From: Ceratodon purpureus
Lineage: Eukaryota > Streptophyta > Bryopsida > Pseudoditrichales > Ditrichaceae
Direction of reading: 5' to 3'
DNA: 64,000 bases
NCBI GenBank assembly: GCA_014871385.1
Contig: CM026424.1
Location: 14,784,892 to 14,848,891, forward strand
Made by a program: the position numbers and the translations under genes. Positions 61,957 through 64,000 of this stretch are shown one piece after another (within the stretch, counting starts at the first letter, position 1; each line of letters begins with the position of its first letter). The notes beneath the pieces were generated by a model, which saw nothing but the letters and a program-made list of their open reading frames with translations, made no database searches and was not told where the DNA came from.

Positions 61957-64000
61957 CCAACTACGGCCAATTGCCCCGTGGTCACCCGATATCTGAAGCT
62001 AAAGCCACGTCAGCACGCTTCCGTGGCTCAGTTGGTCAGCGCACCGATTCAGAACGTATACCATCTCAGATATCACCTCAGGAGGATACATTATGCCGAT
62101 AGATACGTAAAATTAGAATCTAACCAGTTGAAATTAGTATCTCAGGCCCCAGCTCCGATAAACCCTAGACACCTCGAAGCAGTCAAAGTTGTGACCCGAC
62201 AGGAGACCAAAGGCAAATATATAGGATACAATCCGGCCACAGATGTCGAACAAGACACCTCAATCTGGATATACAAGAGCCTTCCTACCCGAAAACTGCA
62301 ATGGGATCCGGCAGCTTGGAAATGGAGGGCGATTAATAAACAAAAGGCTGTCCCCTTCTTCCAGTACGACGTCAAACGCGGGTATAATATTGGTCTGCAA
62401 CAGCGACAAATCCCAATGGCGTTCAACTTACAACTTCAGGAAATAGGATACTCCCAAAGTGAGAGAGACAGCATATTCAAAAGGATCTGGCACACATGGA
62501 AACCGCACAAAGTCTCAGCCATGAACTGGCTAACTCTGGCAGGCGGATTACCAGTAGGTAGCTGGAGGAAAAAGATAGGTGATAGAGGTACCTGCAAGAT
62601 GTGTAACGATGACACAGAAGACACTCCTCAACACGCCTTAGTCTCCTGCCCACATGTCACGACAGCCTGGACACGATTTAACACCATCAGACGACAAATA
62701 GACAAAAACCATCAAGACCTGGTATGGCCTCAACATATCACAGGTAAACTAGCAGCTCCTGGAGACCTGGAGCAGCTGCCCTCATTCAAATGGGATTCCC
62801 AAGGAAACACTCACATTGACGCAGAAACCCCGTGGGACATATTGAGATCTTGTCTCCTATGGTTCATTTGGTGCCAAAGATGTAAGTTTGAGATGAATGA
62901 GGAACCGTTCCATCTAGGAGCAGCACTACTAAACTCTTGGAGAACAACGATCTACATCGGCATGGAGGCAGAGCAAGAAATCGGCAAATGCAGCAAACCG
63001 GAAAGAAGAACAGTGTTAAAACAAACACTAGCTGAGATCTGGACATCGGCAGAACTATTCGCCAAACCAGGCACCTATGGACTAGAATGGATACTTGTAC
63101 CTCCGGACATATGGCTCAAACGAACTGAAGCCGTCCAGCAAGAAGCTCTCCCGATCCCACAAGAATCTGAAAATGAACAAGGAGAACCTCCATGCCCCGA
63201 GCATCAAGATCCCAGGTTAGCAGAATCGATAGCCACACTCTTTAGAACAGTTAGGAAAACATTAGGAGACAGACTCAATGCGAATGGAGCAAGTACGAGT
63301 GGATCCAAACCCAAACCCAGAGCCCGACCTAAGATGATGGCCAAGAGGCACTCCCACAATAAAAGACCCCAATCTAATCCACAAAGAGCTTCCACTATCC
63401 CAGTAGAACCTTTCCCCACGGAAGCAAACCCTCTCCAACCGACGACAGTTCCAACAGCTGGAGAAACCCCCGGGCCCTCATTCCCACCTGAACCGGACCC
63501 AACTCCAGCAACTTTACACCCCCTACGGACCTCTGCACAAGATCTAAAAACCAGAAACTCAGGCCCCAACAGACAGGGCCGGAAGAGAAGAAGGAGATAT
63601 CAGAGTGAACCCCCTAGCCCAAGAAAGCACATGCTGCTTCCTGCGGAATATGTCGAGCTACACAAGACAGGGGTTGGGCAATTACCTCAACAGGGAGAAG
63701 AGCGTATGGAGTCAGAACAAGAAACAGAAGATCTCATCTCCGACATAAACAACCACATCTTCCAAGGTATGCCCTCCCACAACTTCATTCCATACGAAAC
63801 TCCTTTAGACAGAGACAAAATTGTTACTCAGGAGGAGCAAGCAGGTAGCTACGCACCACCAACACGGCCAGGACCCCTTGACGGTTACATATCTGGGAGA
63901 CAACCCTATATTATGTATCATGGTCACAACCCTATCAGGTCCAGACAAGTACAACAGTTTATGAACGACTCTGGAGGCCTTGAAGGAGCCTCTTTGGACC
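61957..64000 (+). mobile_element. Non-LTR retroelement-like C-terminal ORF (zf-RVT), runs off the window
   Basis: One frame is open for 681 codons, from after a TAA at 61954 to the window end. Residues about 105-260 resemble the region after the reverse transcriptase in plant LINE-type proteins: LQWDPAAWKWR, FFQYDVKRGYNIGL, IFKRIWHTWKPHKVSAMNWL, GGLPVGSWRKK. They include a zf-RVT knuckle with C-x2-C...H-x4-C (GTCKMCNDD and PQHALVSCPH), then PWDILRSCLLWFIWCQRC. The remaining 400 residues are basic, proline-rich and low-complexity. No reverse transcriptase motif is present upstream, so the copy is 5'-truncated or its 5' exons lie elsewhere. The absence of stops over 2 kb argues for a young copy or a retained coding sequence. 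There is no ATG before residue 155. Confidence 0.6.

Noticed and set aside
62017-62090. Complete tRNA gene
   Set aside because: The D-stem is mismatched, there is no recognisable anticodon or T-arm, and no B box.

Overview
The window reads as nuclear DNA of a land plant, most likely a bryophyte and probably a moss. Genes are split by short GT-AG introns. The set includes plant V-ATPase subunit D, a bifunctional UMP synthase, a PLAC8 membrane protein, a kinase-ARM fusion, and a C-terminal retrotransposon polyprotein. The moss assignment is inference from gene content and retroelement style, not from a marker gene.

Layout. 84-833 (+): intronless V-ATPase subunit D. 2478-10723: an 8.2 kb stretch bounded by a perfect 16-bp terminal inverted repeat. 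It holds a minus-strand zinc-finger/RNase H-like transposase broken by three in-frame stops and one frameshift, plus a small unknown ORF. Immediately outside its right end, a minus-strand Crinkler/RHS-like P-loop NTPase reading frame is cut off by the repeat. 11.3-16.3 kb: gene-poor, with a 266-bp MITE-like element, a 133-bp foldback, about 1 kb of degenerate minisatellite and a 169-bp GA tract.

16909-35217 (+): a very large gene. I could join 30 exons in consistent phase to give about 3,774 residues rich in ASH/MSP-like beta-sandwich repeats; I do not recognise its family. It converges tail-to-tail with 35763-39042 (-), a TKL-type kinase fused to ARM repeats whose catalytic-loop lysine is replaced by glutamine. 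42490-43911 (+): single-exon UMP synthase, preceded by a 22-bp minisatellite and a telo-box palindrome. 43.9-46.6 kb: non-coding, with several diverged copies of a 15-17 nt core motif.

48390-55247 (+): a 15-exon SPATA20/YyaL-type thioredoxin-fold protein, with a 22-nt microexon carrying most of its CxxC motif and a 63-nt hairpin in one intron. 56700-58990 (-): two-exon PLAC8-family membrane protein. 59-61.9 kb: AT-rich, without a supported gene. 61957-64000 (+): a long open frame running off the window that resembles the C-terminal region (zf-RVT knuckle) of a non-LTR retroelement.

The host genes do not form a pathway together; this is an ordinary plant chromosomal neighbourhood with accessory DNA between 2.5 and 16 kb and at the right edge. 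Exon boundaries were placed by eye from splice consensus, phase continuity and protein sense. No database search or transcript evidence was available.
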